From contig NZ_RYFW01000002.1 in NCBI RefSeq assembly GCF_004138335.1, forward strand, positions 1,159,501-1,223,500: a DNA stretch of 64,000 nucleotides. The letters run 5' to 3'. This DNA is from Peristeroidobacter agariperforans. GTDB lineage: Bacteria; Pseudomonadota; Gammaproteobacteria; Steroidobacterales; Steroidobacteraceae. Made by a program: the position numbers and the translations under genes. Within the stretch, counting starts at the first letter, position 1. Every line of letters starts with the position of its first letter. Shown here piece by piece: positions 34,913 to 42,764 of the stretch. Below the pieces are notes generated by a model. That model had not been told where the DNA came from. It saw only the letters and a list, made by a program, of their open reading frames with translations, and did not search any database.

Positions 34913-35690
34913 TACGCTTCGAGAGCAGCAGTTTGCTTTCGCGCGTCACCTGCGCGATCCCGATCATCATCCCAAGCCGGCGGGGATCGAGGACCGTCGG
35001 ATGAAGGTGTATCGCGACCTGTTCTTCAACTCCCTGCAGTCGCAGCTGGCGAACGGATTTCCAGTCATTAGTCAGACGCTGGAGCGCGAGGTCTGGCTGA
35101 AACTCGTCCGTGACTTCTATGCGGACTATCGTTCGCAGACGCCGCTGTTCACGCAGATCGCTGGCGAGTTCGTCAGCTACCTGCAGACGCGTGGTGACGA
35201 TCCGGAGTGGCTGGCGGAGCTGGCGCATTACGAATGGATGGAAACCAAGCTGCATCTTTCCGATGCGTGTGCGCCGGACCATGATCCCGACGGCGATCTC
35301 ATCGAAGAGGTCCCCGTGCTATCTCCGCTCGCCATGCCGCTGGCCTACCGCTGGGCAGTCGCTCACATCGGCCCTGAGTCGGTGCCGACGACGGTTCCGG
35401 AACAGCCTACCTTGTTGCTGTTGCATCGGAGCGCAGATCATCGCGTTCGGTTTCTGCAGCTCTCCGTGGTGACTTATCGATTGCTGGTGTCGCTGTCATC
35501 GAACCCGTGGACCGGCAGGAAACATCTGGCTGTGCTTGCTGCTGAGGCTGGCCTTCCCACGGACGCACTGCTGGAGCAGGGGTGGGACATGCTCGAGCAG
35601 CTGCGCCGCGATGGCATCGTGCTAGGCGTTCAACCGGCGTCGAGCCCTTGTCCGTCGAGGGGACACGTCCGTGTGCGCCACCCGCTGTAG
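34905..35690 (+). CDS. hvfC: HvfC-like (DUF2063) partner protein
   Basis: The 261-residue protein matches the DUF2063 family (N-terminal domain about 5-100: [57 protein letters not shown]) with a C-terminal helical part. Families named putative DNA-binding are now known as recognition partners of MNIO enzymes: they hold the precursor peptide. It overlaps the hvfB 3' end by 8 bp, the usual coupling of these genes. In the cluster it would deliver the EGKCG-EF-hand precursor to HvfB. The gene is full-length; no further gene follows in the operon. Confidence 0.88.
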   Translation: MANTLREQQFAFARHLRDPDHHPKPAGIEDRRMKVYRDLFFNSLQSQLANGFPVISQTLEREVWLKLVRDFYADYRSQTPLFTQIAGEFVSYLQTRGDDPEWLAELAHYEWMETKLHLSDACAPDHDPDGDLIEEVPVLSPLAMPLAYRWAVAHIGPESVPTTVPEQPTLLLLHRSADHRVRFLQLSVVTYRLLVSLSSNPWTGRKHLAVLAAEAGLPTDALLEQGWDMLEQLRRDGIVLGVQPASSPCPSRGHVRVRHPL

Positions 35691-35735
35691 AGTCACGTCT
35701 GCCGGGCGTCTTGACCTTGCACGACCTGCGGCCAG

Positions 35736-36275
35736 TCAGCGATTGGCTAGTAGTTGCTGAATCCGAGCTTCCGTTTCGGCGTAGCTGCCCTCGCCGTAGT
35801 GGCGGTACACGATGCGGCCTTCAGCATCGATCAGGTACAGCGCCGGCCAGAAGCGGTTGCCGTAGGCATCCCAGGTCCTGTAATCGTTGTCGAGCGCGAT
35901 CGGGTACTCGAGGCCGAAGCGCTTGACGGTCTGCTGCACATTCGCGGGGACTTTCTCGTGCTCGTACTCGGGTGTGTGCACGCCGACGACCGTCAGGCCT
36001 CGATCCCGATAACGCGCGTGCCACTCCTTGATGTGCGGCATGACGTGGATGCAGTTGATGCAGTCTCGCGTCCAGAACTCGACGAGCACCACCGAGCCGC
36101 GTAGCTCTGACAACGTCAGCGGCTCACTGTTGATCCATTGCTTGATGCCTTTGAACTCCGGAGCCAACGGCGCCGCTGCGTGGTTCGTCGGCGGAATGGG
36201 TTCGGCAGACGTGTCACCGGCAGTGCACGCGGCCGAGAGCAGGCACATGGACAAGGCCACAACTTGTTTCAACAT
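35736..36275 (-). CDS. TlpA-like thioredoxin lipoprotein
   Basis: The 179-residue protein has a lipoprotein signal peptide (lipobox LSAAC at about residue 17) and a thioredoxin-fold domain with redox motif CINC in FWTRDCINCIHVMP. The end region WPALYLIDAEGRIVYRH has the cis-Pro. It resembles DipZ/TlpA periplasmic reductases. ATG 36275 follows gaggtcgatc. It is convergent to the hvf operon (46-base gap) and its promoter region contains conserved element B, which matches the element before the two-component operon. This suggests a co-regulated role in keeping the EGKCG Cys or copper sites reduced. Confidence 0.85.
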   Translation of the reverse strand: MLKQVVALSMCLLSAACTAGDTSAEPIPPTNHAAAPLAPEFKGIKQWINSEPLTLSELRGSVVLVEFWTRDCINCIHVMPHIKEWHARYRDRGLTVVGVHTPEYEHEKVPANVQQTVKRFGLEYPIALDNDYRTWDAYGNRFWPALYLIDAEGRIVYRHYGEGSYAETEARIQQLLANR

Positions 36276-36348
36276 GATCGACCTCACCAGGAAGAACCGC
36301 GACAGTGTTCTCCCAAGCTATGGCCAAAGCATTTCGTGACAAGCGCGG

Positions 36349-36401
36349 TTTTGTAAGCGCAATTGCAGATGCGCGCCGTAGATACATTACGACACAAACT
36401 G
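36349..36401 (-). promoter_or_regulatory. Conserved element B: TTTTGTAAGC-N22-GATACA-N4-GACACA
   Basis: TTTTGTAAGC at 36349-36358, GATACA at 36381-36386 and GACACA at 36391-36396, i.e. identical offsets (0, 32, 42) to element A. It is 73 nt before the TlpA-like start, nearly the 70 nt of element A before the regulator. Confidence 0.6.
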
Positions 36402-36404
36402 CGG

Positions 36405-37403
36405 CTAGCTGCGCCGGGCGCGTTTACGCGGAGCTTTGCGCTTTGCCTTGGCTGGGGCCTTCTTCTTCGCAGGGGCCGAGCGGGCTTCGCGCTGGGCGCG
36501 CCGTTCCGCCAGGTTGATGGGTTCGCTGGCCTCGGCGGTGCGCACGACCGCGCTGTTGGACAGGCTTTTACGCAGCACTTCCATGAGATCGATGACCTTC
36601 GCGCCTTCACCCTCGCTGTCTTCGGCGGCTTCGGCGCCCTTCGGATGAATCACGTCGTCGCGCTCTTTCTGCTTGGACTCCACCAGCGACTGCAGCTTTC
36701 TGGCATCCTGATCCTCGAGCTCTGCGATCTTCAGCGCCTGGTGAGTCAGCGCTTCGATCTCCTTGGCGAATTGCGTCACCTTGGCGGCGCTTGCTTTGGA
36801 GCGTTTCGGCAGGCCGATCGTTTCTGGCGTGCGGATCTCGTCGGCGTAGCGCAGCGTGTCCAGGCGCAGCACGCCATTGTCCGGAACGATCGCAACCAGA
36901 TACTCATGGCCGCGCATGACGAAGCTGCCGATGGCAACACGACCGGTGCGCTGCATCGTTTCAGCGAGCAGCACGTATGCCTTCGCCGACTTACCGGCGG
37001 GGGCGAGGAAGTAGGGTTTTTGAAAGTACAGCGCAGGGACCTGTTCGAGCGGCACGAAGCTGCGCAGCTCGATGTCGGCGGACATCTCCGGCGCCACCGA
37101 TTCGAACTCTTTGTCCGTGATCACCACCATCTTGCCGTCGTCGGTTTCGTAACCGCGCACCAGATCGTCGTAATCGAGTTTCTTGCCTTCCTTGGAGCAG
37201 TGATATTGGCGGCCCAGCGCGTGTCCGTCGGTATCGACCAGTTTCATCGCCGTCTGGCGCGGCCGCACGGCGGTCAACAGATCCACCGGGATGCTGACGA
37301 GACCGAAAGTGATCGTCCCGGACCACAGCGAGCGCACGCGGGCGCTCGAGCTTTCATCCTCGGGCTGCGGTTCAGGCGCGCGTTTGCGTTTGCGACTAGG
37401 CAA
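36405..37403 (-). CDS. ku: Ku protein (long tail)
   Basis: The 332-residue protein is a bacterial Ku, the DNA-end-binding ring of non-homologous end joining. The core begins at about residue 25 (RSLWSGTITFGLVSIPVDLLTA) and shows YDDLVRGYE, FQKPYFLAPAG and AYVLLAETMQRTGRVAIGSFV. The C-terminus is unusually long, ending in a Lys/Arg-rich stretch (AKKKAPAKAKRKAPRKRARR) of histone-H1-like character, which in other Ku proteins extends DNA contact. It overlaps the second Ku gene by 8 bp, so the two are coupled and may form a heterodimer. No LigD is in the window. Confidence 0.93.
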   Translation of the reverse strand: MPSRKRKRAPEPQPEDESSSARVRSLWSGTITFGLVSIPVDLLTAVRPRQTAMKLVDTDGHALGRQYHCSKEGKKLDYDDLVRGYETDDGKMVVITDKEFESVAPEMSADIELRSFVPLEQVPALYFQKPYFLAPAGKSAKAYVLLAETMQRTGRVAIGSFVMRGHEYLVAIVPDNGVLRLDTLRYADEIRTPETIGLPKRSKASAAKVTQFAKEIEALTHQALKIAELEDQDARKLQSLVESKQKERDDVIHPKGAEAAEDSEGEGAKVIDLMEVLRKSLSNSAVVRTAEASEPINLAERRAQREARSAPAKKKAPAKAKRKAPRKRARRS

Positions 37404-38178
37404 CTTTCTTCTCCTTGGCCGCGGCGAGGCTGGCCTTCAGGCTGTCGGCGAGGCTGCCTTCCGCGCGCTTCTTCTTGACGGGCGCGGGCTTGATTTTCTC
37501 GCCGCGGGCCTTGGCCTCGATGAGCTTGTACAAGCGCTCGCGGTATTCGTTCTGCCATTGCTCCGGATCGAAATCCGCTTCGATGGATTTGACCAGTTGC
37601 TCCGCGAGCTTCAGCTCGTTCGCTTGCGGCGTGGCCGACCTGGCGGGCTCGACGCCCGAGAAACTCAGTACCTGTTCCGCACGCCGCAGCGTGGTCATGA
37701 TCAGATAGCCATCGACGGCGCTGATCGCACCCAGGTAACGTTTCTTGCGCATGACCCAGCGGGCGATGCCGATCACTTCTTTGCGGGCCAGCGCCTCGCC
37801 GAACGCGAAATAATCGTCAGTGTGGCCGTCGGGGCCGAGATAGTAGGGGCGCTCGTACCATTGGTCGCCGACCGCACTGGCCGGCACGAATCGCAGCAGC
37901 TCGATTTCGCGGGACTCCGGCGGCACCAGTTCCTCGAGCTCCTCGGGCTGCAAGATCACGGCAGTATTCGGGCCGACCGCGAAGGCTTTGCGCATCTCTT
38001 CCTTCGGCACATCCTTGCCGGTGTCCTTGCGGACGATGTGCTGCTCGACGGGCGCCTTATCCTTCTCGTGCAGCAGGTGGAAGCGGATGCTGCGGTCTTC
38101 GATGGCGGAGTAGAACTTCACGCCGACGTTGTGCTTGCCGAGCTGCAGCTCGCCTTTCCAGATCGCTCTAGCCGCCAT
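37396..38178 (-). CDS. ku: Ku protein (second paralogue)
   Basis: The 260-residue protein is a second, distinct Ku: ARAIWKGELQLGKHNVGVKFYSA at the start, HEKDKAPVEQ, the segment QWYERPYYLGPDGH and a short basic tail (KIKPAPVKKKRAEG). It lacks the long histone-like extension of its neighbour. ATG 38178 follows ggagg. Tandem, divergent Ku paralogues are known in rhizobia to form heterodimers. The upstream zinc-ribbon gene overlaps its start by 11 bp. Which ligase pairs with these is not visible here. Confidence 0.93.
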   Translation of the reverse strand: MAARAIWKGELQLGKHNVGVKFYSAIEDRSIRFHLLHEKDKAPVEQHIVRKDTGKDVPKEEMRKAFAVGPNTAVILQPEELEELVPPESREIELLRFVPASAVGDQWYERPYYLGPDGHTDDYFAFGEALARKEVIGIARWVMRKKRYLGAISAVDGYLIMTTLRRAEQVLSFSGVEPARSATPQANELKLAEQLVKSIEADFDPEQWQNEYRERLYKLIEAKARGEKIKPAPVKKKRAEGSLADSLKASLAAAKEKKVA

Positions 38179-38395
38179 CGCCCGTTCCTCCAACATCATG
38201 GCAGGAGCCGCACACCAGGCGGCCATCGGAGTGGCGCCGCCGGCAATGGATACATGTCGTCGTGTCACACTCCGGGCACCGAAACTCCAACTCATATATA
38301 TAGAGCTGGCCGCAGCCGGGGCATTCTTCGTCGCCGTCCATCAACCACCAGGGGGCGGCGTCGCTGGCCGGCGCCTTGGCTCGGGCTCTGGGCAT
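38168..38395 (-). CDS. Small zinc-ribbon protein with four CxxC, first gene of Ku operon
   Basis: The 75-residue protein has four CxxC knuckles (CPGC, CPEC, CIHC, CGSC) within about 45 residues, enough for two zinc sites. Otherwise it has a basic N-terminus (MPRARAKAP) and a Gly-rich end. ATG 38395 has agga 7 nt upstream. It overlaps the Ku gene start by 11 bp, so it is translationally coupled with both Ku genes. I know no named function; a DNA-end or RNA-polymerase-linked zinc protein is a guess. Confidence 0.7.
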   Translation of the reverse strand: MPRARAKAPASDAAPWWLMDGDEECPGCGQLYIYELEFRCPECDTTTCIHCRRRHSDGRLVCGSCHDVGGTGDGG

Positions 38396-38605
38396 GAAAT
38401 TCCTCATCCGATCGACAGTGCTGTAAGAAAACGAAGCAGCGCTGCGCCTGTTCCAACGAAGCGCCGGGCGGCGCGGGAATTCGGGCAATTCCTGACATTC
38501 TCGCCGGCGACGGCGGCAATGCTCTTATCGGAACCTGGCGCCCCAGCGGCCGCGCCGGGGCGAAGTTCTATAGATAAAAGCACAATCATATGTGAGAATG
38601 CAGGC

Positions 38606-39664
38606 ATGCTCGGCTTTCCCGCTGTGATCGAGAGTTGCCTGCCGCGACGCGCGGTCGGACGCACGCGGCTGCAAGTGACCGAGCTGGGTTTGGGGGCGGC
38701 GTCCCTGGGCAATCTGTACCGCCCCATGTCCGATGCGGAAGCGCACGAGACATTGGAGGCTGCGTTCAACGAAGGTATCGGGTACGTCGACTGCGCGCCT
38801 TATTACGGGTTTGGCCTGTGCGAGCAGCGGGTCGGCGAGGGCCTGAAGGGGCGCGAGGGCATCGTGGTGTCGACCAAGGTCGGTCGGCTGCTGCAGCCCG
38901 CGCCTGAAGTCATCGATGACTCGGAACGCTTCGGTTTCCGTTCCGCAATGCCGTACACGCCGGTGTTCGATTACTCCTATGACGGTGTGATGAGGTCGTG
39001 GGAGTCGAGCTTGCAACGGCTCGGCGTGGCTCGCATCGACATGCTGTATGTGCACGACATCGGGCGAATGACGCACGGCTATCGCCACCCGGAACGGTTG
39101 CAGGAGCTGATTCACGGCGGCGGGCTGCGTGCGCTCGGCAAACTTCGCGCCGAGGGTCAGCTCGACGCCGTCGGTATCGGTGTCAATGAGGTTCAGGTCT
39201 GTCTGGAGTTGATGGAGGAGACCGACCTCGACGTCATTCTGCTCGCCGGCCGTTACACATTGCTGGAGCAGAAAGCGCTCGATGTGCTGTTTCCCGAATG
39301 CGCGCGTCGAGGAACTTCGGTTGTCATTGGCGGCCCTTACAATTCGGGCATTCTCGCCACGGGAACCCGCAGCGATGTCGCGCCACGTTTCAACTATGAA
39401 GTCGCAGCGACGGACATCGTGTTCCGCGTGCGGCGCCTGGAGCGTGTGTGTCGCGAGTTCAACGTACCGCTGCCCGCCGCCGCCCTGCAATTTCCTCTGG
39501 CGCATCCGCAGGTCGCCTCCGTCATCCCCGGGCTCGGCGGTCCGCAGCAGGTCGAACAGACCATGACGTATTACCGGACCCGTATTCCGGCCGAGTTCTG
39601 GCAGGAGCTGCGCTCGCAAAACCTGATTCATGAGGCCGCGCCGCTGCCGGCCGCGCAAACCTGA
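38606..39664 (+). CDS. Aldo/keto reductase, probable L-fucose dehydrogenase
   Basis: The 352-residue AKR-fold protein has the catalytic tetrad pattern: Asp and Tyr in DCAPYYG, Lys in STKVG and His in YVHD. It belongs to the branch with D-threo-aldose 1-dehydrogenase / L-galactose dehydrogenase / pyridoxal dehydrogenase. Given the neighbours it should oxidise L-fucose (or L-galactose) to the 1,5-lactone using NAD(P). ATG 38606 is preceded by gagaa; the longer open frame upstream overlaps the zinc-ribbon region and is a shadow. The fused lactonase starts 4 bases after its stop. Substrate is inferred from context. Confidence 0.82.
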   Translation: MLGFPAVIESCLPRRAVGRTRLQVTELGLGAASLGNLYRPMSDAEAHETLEAAFNEGIGYVDCAPYYGFGLCEQRVGEGLKGREGIVVSTKVGRLLQPAPEVIDDSERFGFRSAMPYTPVFDYSYDGVMRSWESSLQRLGVARIDMLYVHDIGRMTHGYRHPERLQELIHGGGLRALGKLRAEGQLDAVGIGVNEVQVCLELMEETDLDVILLAGRYTLLEQKALDVLFPECARRGTSVVIGGPYNSGILATGTRSDVAPRFNYEVAATDIVFRVRRLERVCREFNVPLPAAALQFPLAHPQVASVIPGLGGPQQVEQTMTYYRTRIPAEFWQELRSQNLIHEAAPLPAAQT

Positions 39665-39667
39665 AGC

Positions 39668-40807
39668 ATGAGCTCGATCATCGACGCCCACGTCCATTTG
39701 TGGGATCCCGCCAGAGGCGACTACGGTTGGCTCACGCCCGCATTGCCGACGTTGTACCGCCGGATCGACCCGCAGGAACTGCACGAGCAGCTGACTCGGG
39801 CCGGCGTGCATGGCGCGGTGCTCGTCCAGGCCGCGCCGACCGAAGCCGAATCGGATTATTTGTTATCGATCGCTGAGCGAACGCCGTGGGTGCGGGGCGT
39901 GGTCGGTTGGGTCGACTTCGATGCGCCCGACATCGAGCAACGAATTGCGGCACGGGCCCGGCAAGCGAAGTTTGTCGGCGTGCGTCCGATGCTCCAGGAC
40001 ATCGAGGATGTCGACTGGATTCTCCATCCAAGCCGCGGTCGTGCGCTGAGCGCGCTCGCCTCGCACGGCCTGGTGTTCGATGCGCTGATCAAGCCCGTTC
40101 ACATGGCTCGCATAGAGCAGATCGCGCGACGGCATCCGGATCTCTCCATCGTGATCGATCACGCGGCGAAGCCCACTATCGGCAACGAGCTGAGCCCGTC
40201 GTGGCGTGAATCGTTGCGTGCGCTGGCGTCGCACCCAAACGTCGTTTGCAAACTCTCGGGCTTGTTGACGGAGGTGGCGCCAGGTGTCGAGCCGTCGCAA
40301 GTGCTCGACTGTGCCGAAGTCGTCCTGCAACTGTTCGGACCGTCCCGGGTTCTCTGGGGCAGCGACTGGCCGGTGCTCACCTTGGCCTCGAGCTATGACC
40401 AGTGGCACGCGCTGACGCAACGAGCGCTGAGCTCGCTCTCTGTGTCAGATCGGAATGCCGTGACAGGTGGCAATGCCGTTCGTATATACCGTATGAAAAC
40501 ACCTCCAGCCGCGCCCGCCATTCTCTTGCACCCCGATGACAACGTGCTCGTCTGCTGTCGCGCCGTGCGCGCCGGCGAGCGCTTCAACATCAGCGAGAGT
40601 GAAGTAATCCATGTGCTCCAGGACACAGACCTGGGTCACAAGCTGGCTCGGCGCGGTCTGTCGGAGGGCGACAAGGTCATCAAGTACGGTGCGCCGATCG
40701 GCTCGATGAAGGCTGCCGTGCTGGCTGGCGGGTGGATTCATTTGCACAACATGAAGAGCGATTACATCAGCGCGCACACCCGCGCTGCGCGGGTGGATGC
40801 GATATGA
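39668..40807 (+). CDS. Fusion: L-fuconolactonase (amidohydrolase) + UxaA SAF subunit
   Basis: The 379-residue protein is an in-frame fusion. Residues 1-275 are an amidohydrolase-family lactonase (DAHVHLWDP, Lys/His region LIKPVHMARI, VIDHAAKP, WGSDWPVL). Residues 276-379 are the SAF domain that is usually a separate small subunit of altronate-type dehydratases (LLHPDDNVLVCCRAVRAGE, SEGDKVIKYGAPIG, AGGWIHLHNMKS). Normal lactonases end at NAVRIYR, exactly where Met276 (codon 40493) follows, but no stop or ribosome site separates them. The fusion would join lactone opening to L-fuconate dehydration. The stop overlaps the catalytic UxaA gene by 4 bp. Confidence 0.85.
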   Translation: MSSIIDAHVHLWDPARGDYGWLTPALPTLYRRIDPQELHEQLTRAGVHGAVLVQAAPTEAESDYLLSIAERTPWVRGVVGWVDFDAPDIEQRIAARARQAKFVGVRPMLQDIEDVDWILHPSRGRALSALASHGLVFDALIKPVHMARIEQIARRHPDLSIVIDHAAKPTIGNELSPSWRESLRALASHPNVVCKLSGLLTEVAPGVEPSQVLDCAEVVLQLFGPSRVLWGSDWPVLTLASSYDQWHALTQRALSSLSVSDRNAVTGGNAVRIYRMKTPPAAPAILLHPDDNVLVCCRAVRAGERFNISESEVIHVLQDTDLGHKLARRGLSEGDKVIKYGAPIGSMKAAVLAGGWIHLHNMKSDYISAHTRAARVDAI

Positions 40808-42006
40808 GCTTTCAAGGTTACCTGCGCAAGGACGGCAGAAAGGGCATTCGCAATGTGGTGGCGGTTGCCTATCTGGTCGAGTGTGCGCATCACGTCGCCC
40901 GGCGCATCGTGGATCGCTGCGATGATCCCGATGTGCACCTCATCGGGTTTCCTGGCTGCTATCCCAACGAATACGCGCTGCAGATGATGAAGGCGCTCAC
41001 GACACATCCCAATGTGGGGGGCGTGTTACTGGTGTCGCTGGGGTGTGAGTCGTTCAATCGCGAGGCGCTGGCTGCGTATGTCGCTGCCAGCGATCGTCCG
41101 GTGGAAACGATCGTGATCCAGAAGGCGGGCGGTACGCGCAGCGCCATCGATCGCGGCGTTGCTGCCGTCAAGGCGATGCAGCAGAAGGCAGCGGCGGCGG
41201 CCGTTCGAGTGCCGATGGCGCTGAGCGAGCTCGTCGTCGGCACGATCTGCGGCGGCTCGGATGGAACCAGCGGCATCACTGCAAATCCCGCAGTGGGGCG
41301 TGCCTTCGATCGCTTGGTGGCCGCCGGTGCGACCTGCATCTTCGAGGAAACCGGCGAGATGATCGGTTGCGAAGCGCCAATGGCGGTTCGCGCCACCACG
41401 CCTGAAGTCGGCGAAGCCATCGTAGCCTCGATCGCCAAGGCCGAAACGTATTATCGAGCCATGGGCTTCGGCAGCTTCGCACCGGGCAATGCCGAGGGCG
41501 GGCTGAGTTCGCAGGAAGAGAAATCGGCCGGTGCGTATGTGAAGTCCGGCTCCGCGCCCATCGTCGGTGTGATCAAACCGGCCGAGGTGCCCGAAGCGCC
41601 AGGATTGTATCTGCTCGACGTGGTGCCCGATGGGCCGCCGAAGTTCGGCTTCCCGAACATCTCCGACAACGCGGAAATCGTCGAGCTGATGGCGTGCGGT
41701 GCGCATCTCACACTGTTCACGACCGGCCGCGGCTCAGTGGTTGGTTCGGCGATCGCGCCCGTCATCAAGGTCACCGGCAACCCCGAAACATACCGTCGCA
41801 TGACCGAAGACATGGATGTGAATGCGGGTCGCATTCTGGAAGGCGAGGGCGATCTGGACGAAGTCGCCGATGAGATCGTCGCACTCGTGAAGGCCGTCGC
41901 CGGCGGGCAGTTCACCAAGTCCGAGGACATGGGGCATCGCGAGTTCATTCTCACGTATAAGTCCTTCGAGCCGAGCGGGCCGGGCTGCTTCCCACGCAGC
42001 GCCTGA
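40804..42006 (+). CDS. UxaA-family dehydratase large subunit (probable L-fuconate dehydratase)
   Basis: The 400-residue protein matches the catalytic domain of altronate/galactarate dehydratases: GYLRKDGRKGIRNVVAVAYLVEC, GCYPNEYALQMMKALTTHPNVGG, GLGCES-like segment SLGCESFNREAL, GTICGGSDGTSGITANPAVG and the end LTLFTTGRGSVVGSAIAPVIKVTGNP. UxaA enzymes need Fe/Mn and a separate SAF subunit, which here is the fused tail of the upstream gene (ATGA overlap). In the cluster it would turn L-fuconate into 2-keto-3-deoxy-L-fuconate, replacing the enolase-type L-fuconate dehydratase absent from the window. Confidence 0.85.
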   Translation: MSFQGYLRKDGRKGIRNVVAVAYLVECAHHVARRIVDRCDDPDVHLIGFPGCYPNEYALQMMKALTTHPNVGGVLLVSLGCESFNREALAAYVAASDRPVETIVIQKAGGTRSAIDRGVAAVKAMQQKAAAAAVRVPMALSELVVGTICGGSDGTSGITANPAVGRAFDRLVAAGATCIFEETGEMIGCEAPMAVRATTPEVGEAIVASIAKAETYYRAMGFGSFAPGNAEGGLSSQEEKSAGAYVKSGSAPIVGVIKPAEVPEAPGLYLLDVVPDGPPKFGFPNISDNAEIVELMACGAHLTLFTTGRGSVVGSAIAPVIKVTGNPETYRRMTEDMDVNAGRILEGEGDLDEVADEIVALVKAVAGGQFTKSEDMGHREFILTYKSFEPSGPGCFPRSA

Positions 42007-42020
42007 TCGCGGAGGGATCG

Positions 42021-42755
42021 ATGTCAGGGCAGCGACTGACCGGAAAGACCGCTCTCATCACTGCCGCCGGCCAGGGCATCGGGCGCGCGATTGCGGAGAT
42101 GTTTGCGCAGCAGGGCGCGTCGGTCATCGCCACCGACATCAACGAAACTGCTTTGGCGCAGCTGAGCGGGTGCCGGACGCGGCTCCTCGATGTGCGCAGT
42201 CCCATCGACATTGCGGCCGTCAGCAAAGAGGTCGGCGCCGTGGATGTGCTGGTCAACTGTGCGGGCATCGTCACGAACGGCAGCATCCTCGAGAGCACCG
42301 AGGACGAGTGGGCGGCAGCGTTCGATATCAACGTGACATCGATGTACCGGATGATTCGCGCCACCCTGCCGGGCATGATCGAGCGCGGTGGCGGCAGCAT
42401 CGTCAACATCTCGTCGGTGGCCAGCTCCATCAAGGGCGTGCCGAACCGCTGCATCTACGGCACGACCAAGGCGGCGATTATCGGATTGACCAAATCGGTC
42501 GCGGCTGATTTCATCGCGCGGGGGATTCGCTGTAACGCCATCTGTCCGGGCACCGTCGCGACTCCATCGCTGGAAGCGCGGTTGCGAGCGACGGGCGATT
42601 ACGAGGCTGCCAGGGCGGCGTTCATTCAGCGGCAACCGATGGGCAGATTGGGTGAGGCCAGCGAGGTTGCGGCGCTGGCCCTGTACCTGGCGTCGGATGA
42701 GGCTGCATTTACGACCGGTCAATGTCACATCATCGACGGCGGCTGGACCAACTGA
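42021..42755 (+). CDS. SDR, probable 2-keto-3-deoxy-L-fuconate dehydrogenase
   Basis: The 244-residue short-chain dehydrogenase has the NAD motif TAAGQGIGRAIA with acidic cofactor residue after IATDIN (NAD preference), NCAGIV, Ser in NISSVASS and the catalytic YGTTKAA. It looks like the BDH2/DHRS6-type branch that includes 2-keto-3-deoxy-L-fuconate dehydrogenase of Xanthomonas. It would oxidise the dehydratase product to 2,4-diketo-3-deoxy-L-fuconate. It is 14 bases after the dehydratase gene with gagg upstream. Confidence 0.85.
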   Translation: MSGQRLTGKTALITAAGQGIGRAIAEMFAQQGASVIATDINETALAQLSGCRTRLLDVRSPIDIAAVSKEVGAVDVLVNCAGIVTNGSILESTEDEWAAAFDINVTSMYRMIRATLPGMIERGGGSIVNISSVASSIKGVPNRCIYGTTKAAIIGLTKSVAADFIARGIRCNAICPGTVATPSLEARLRATGDYEAARAAFIQRQPMGRLGEASEVAALALYLASDEAAFTTGQCHIIDGGWTN

Positions 42756-42764
42756 GCACAAGCT

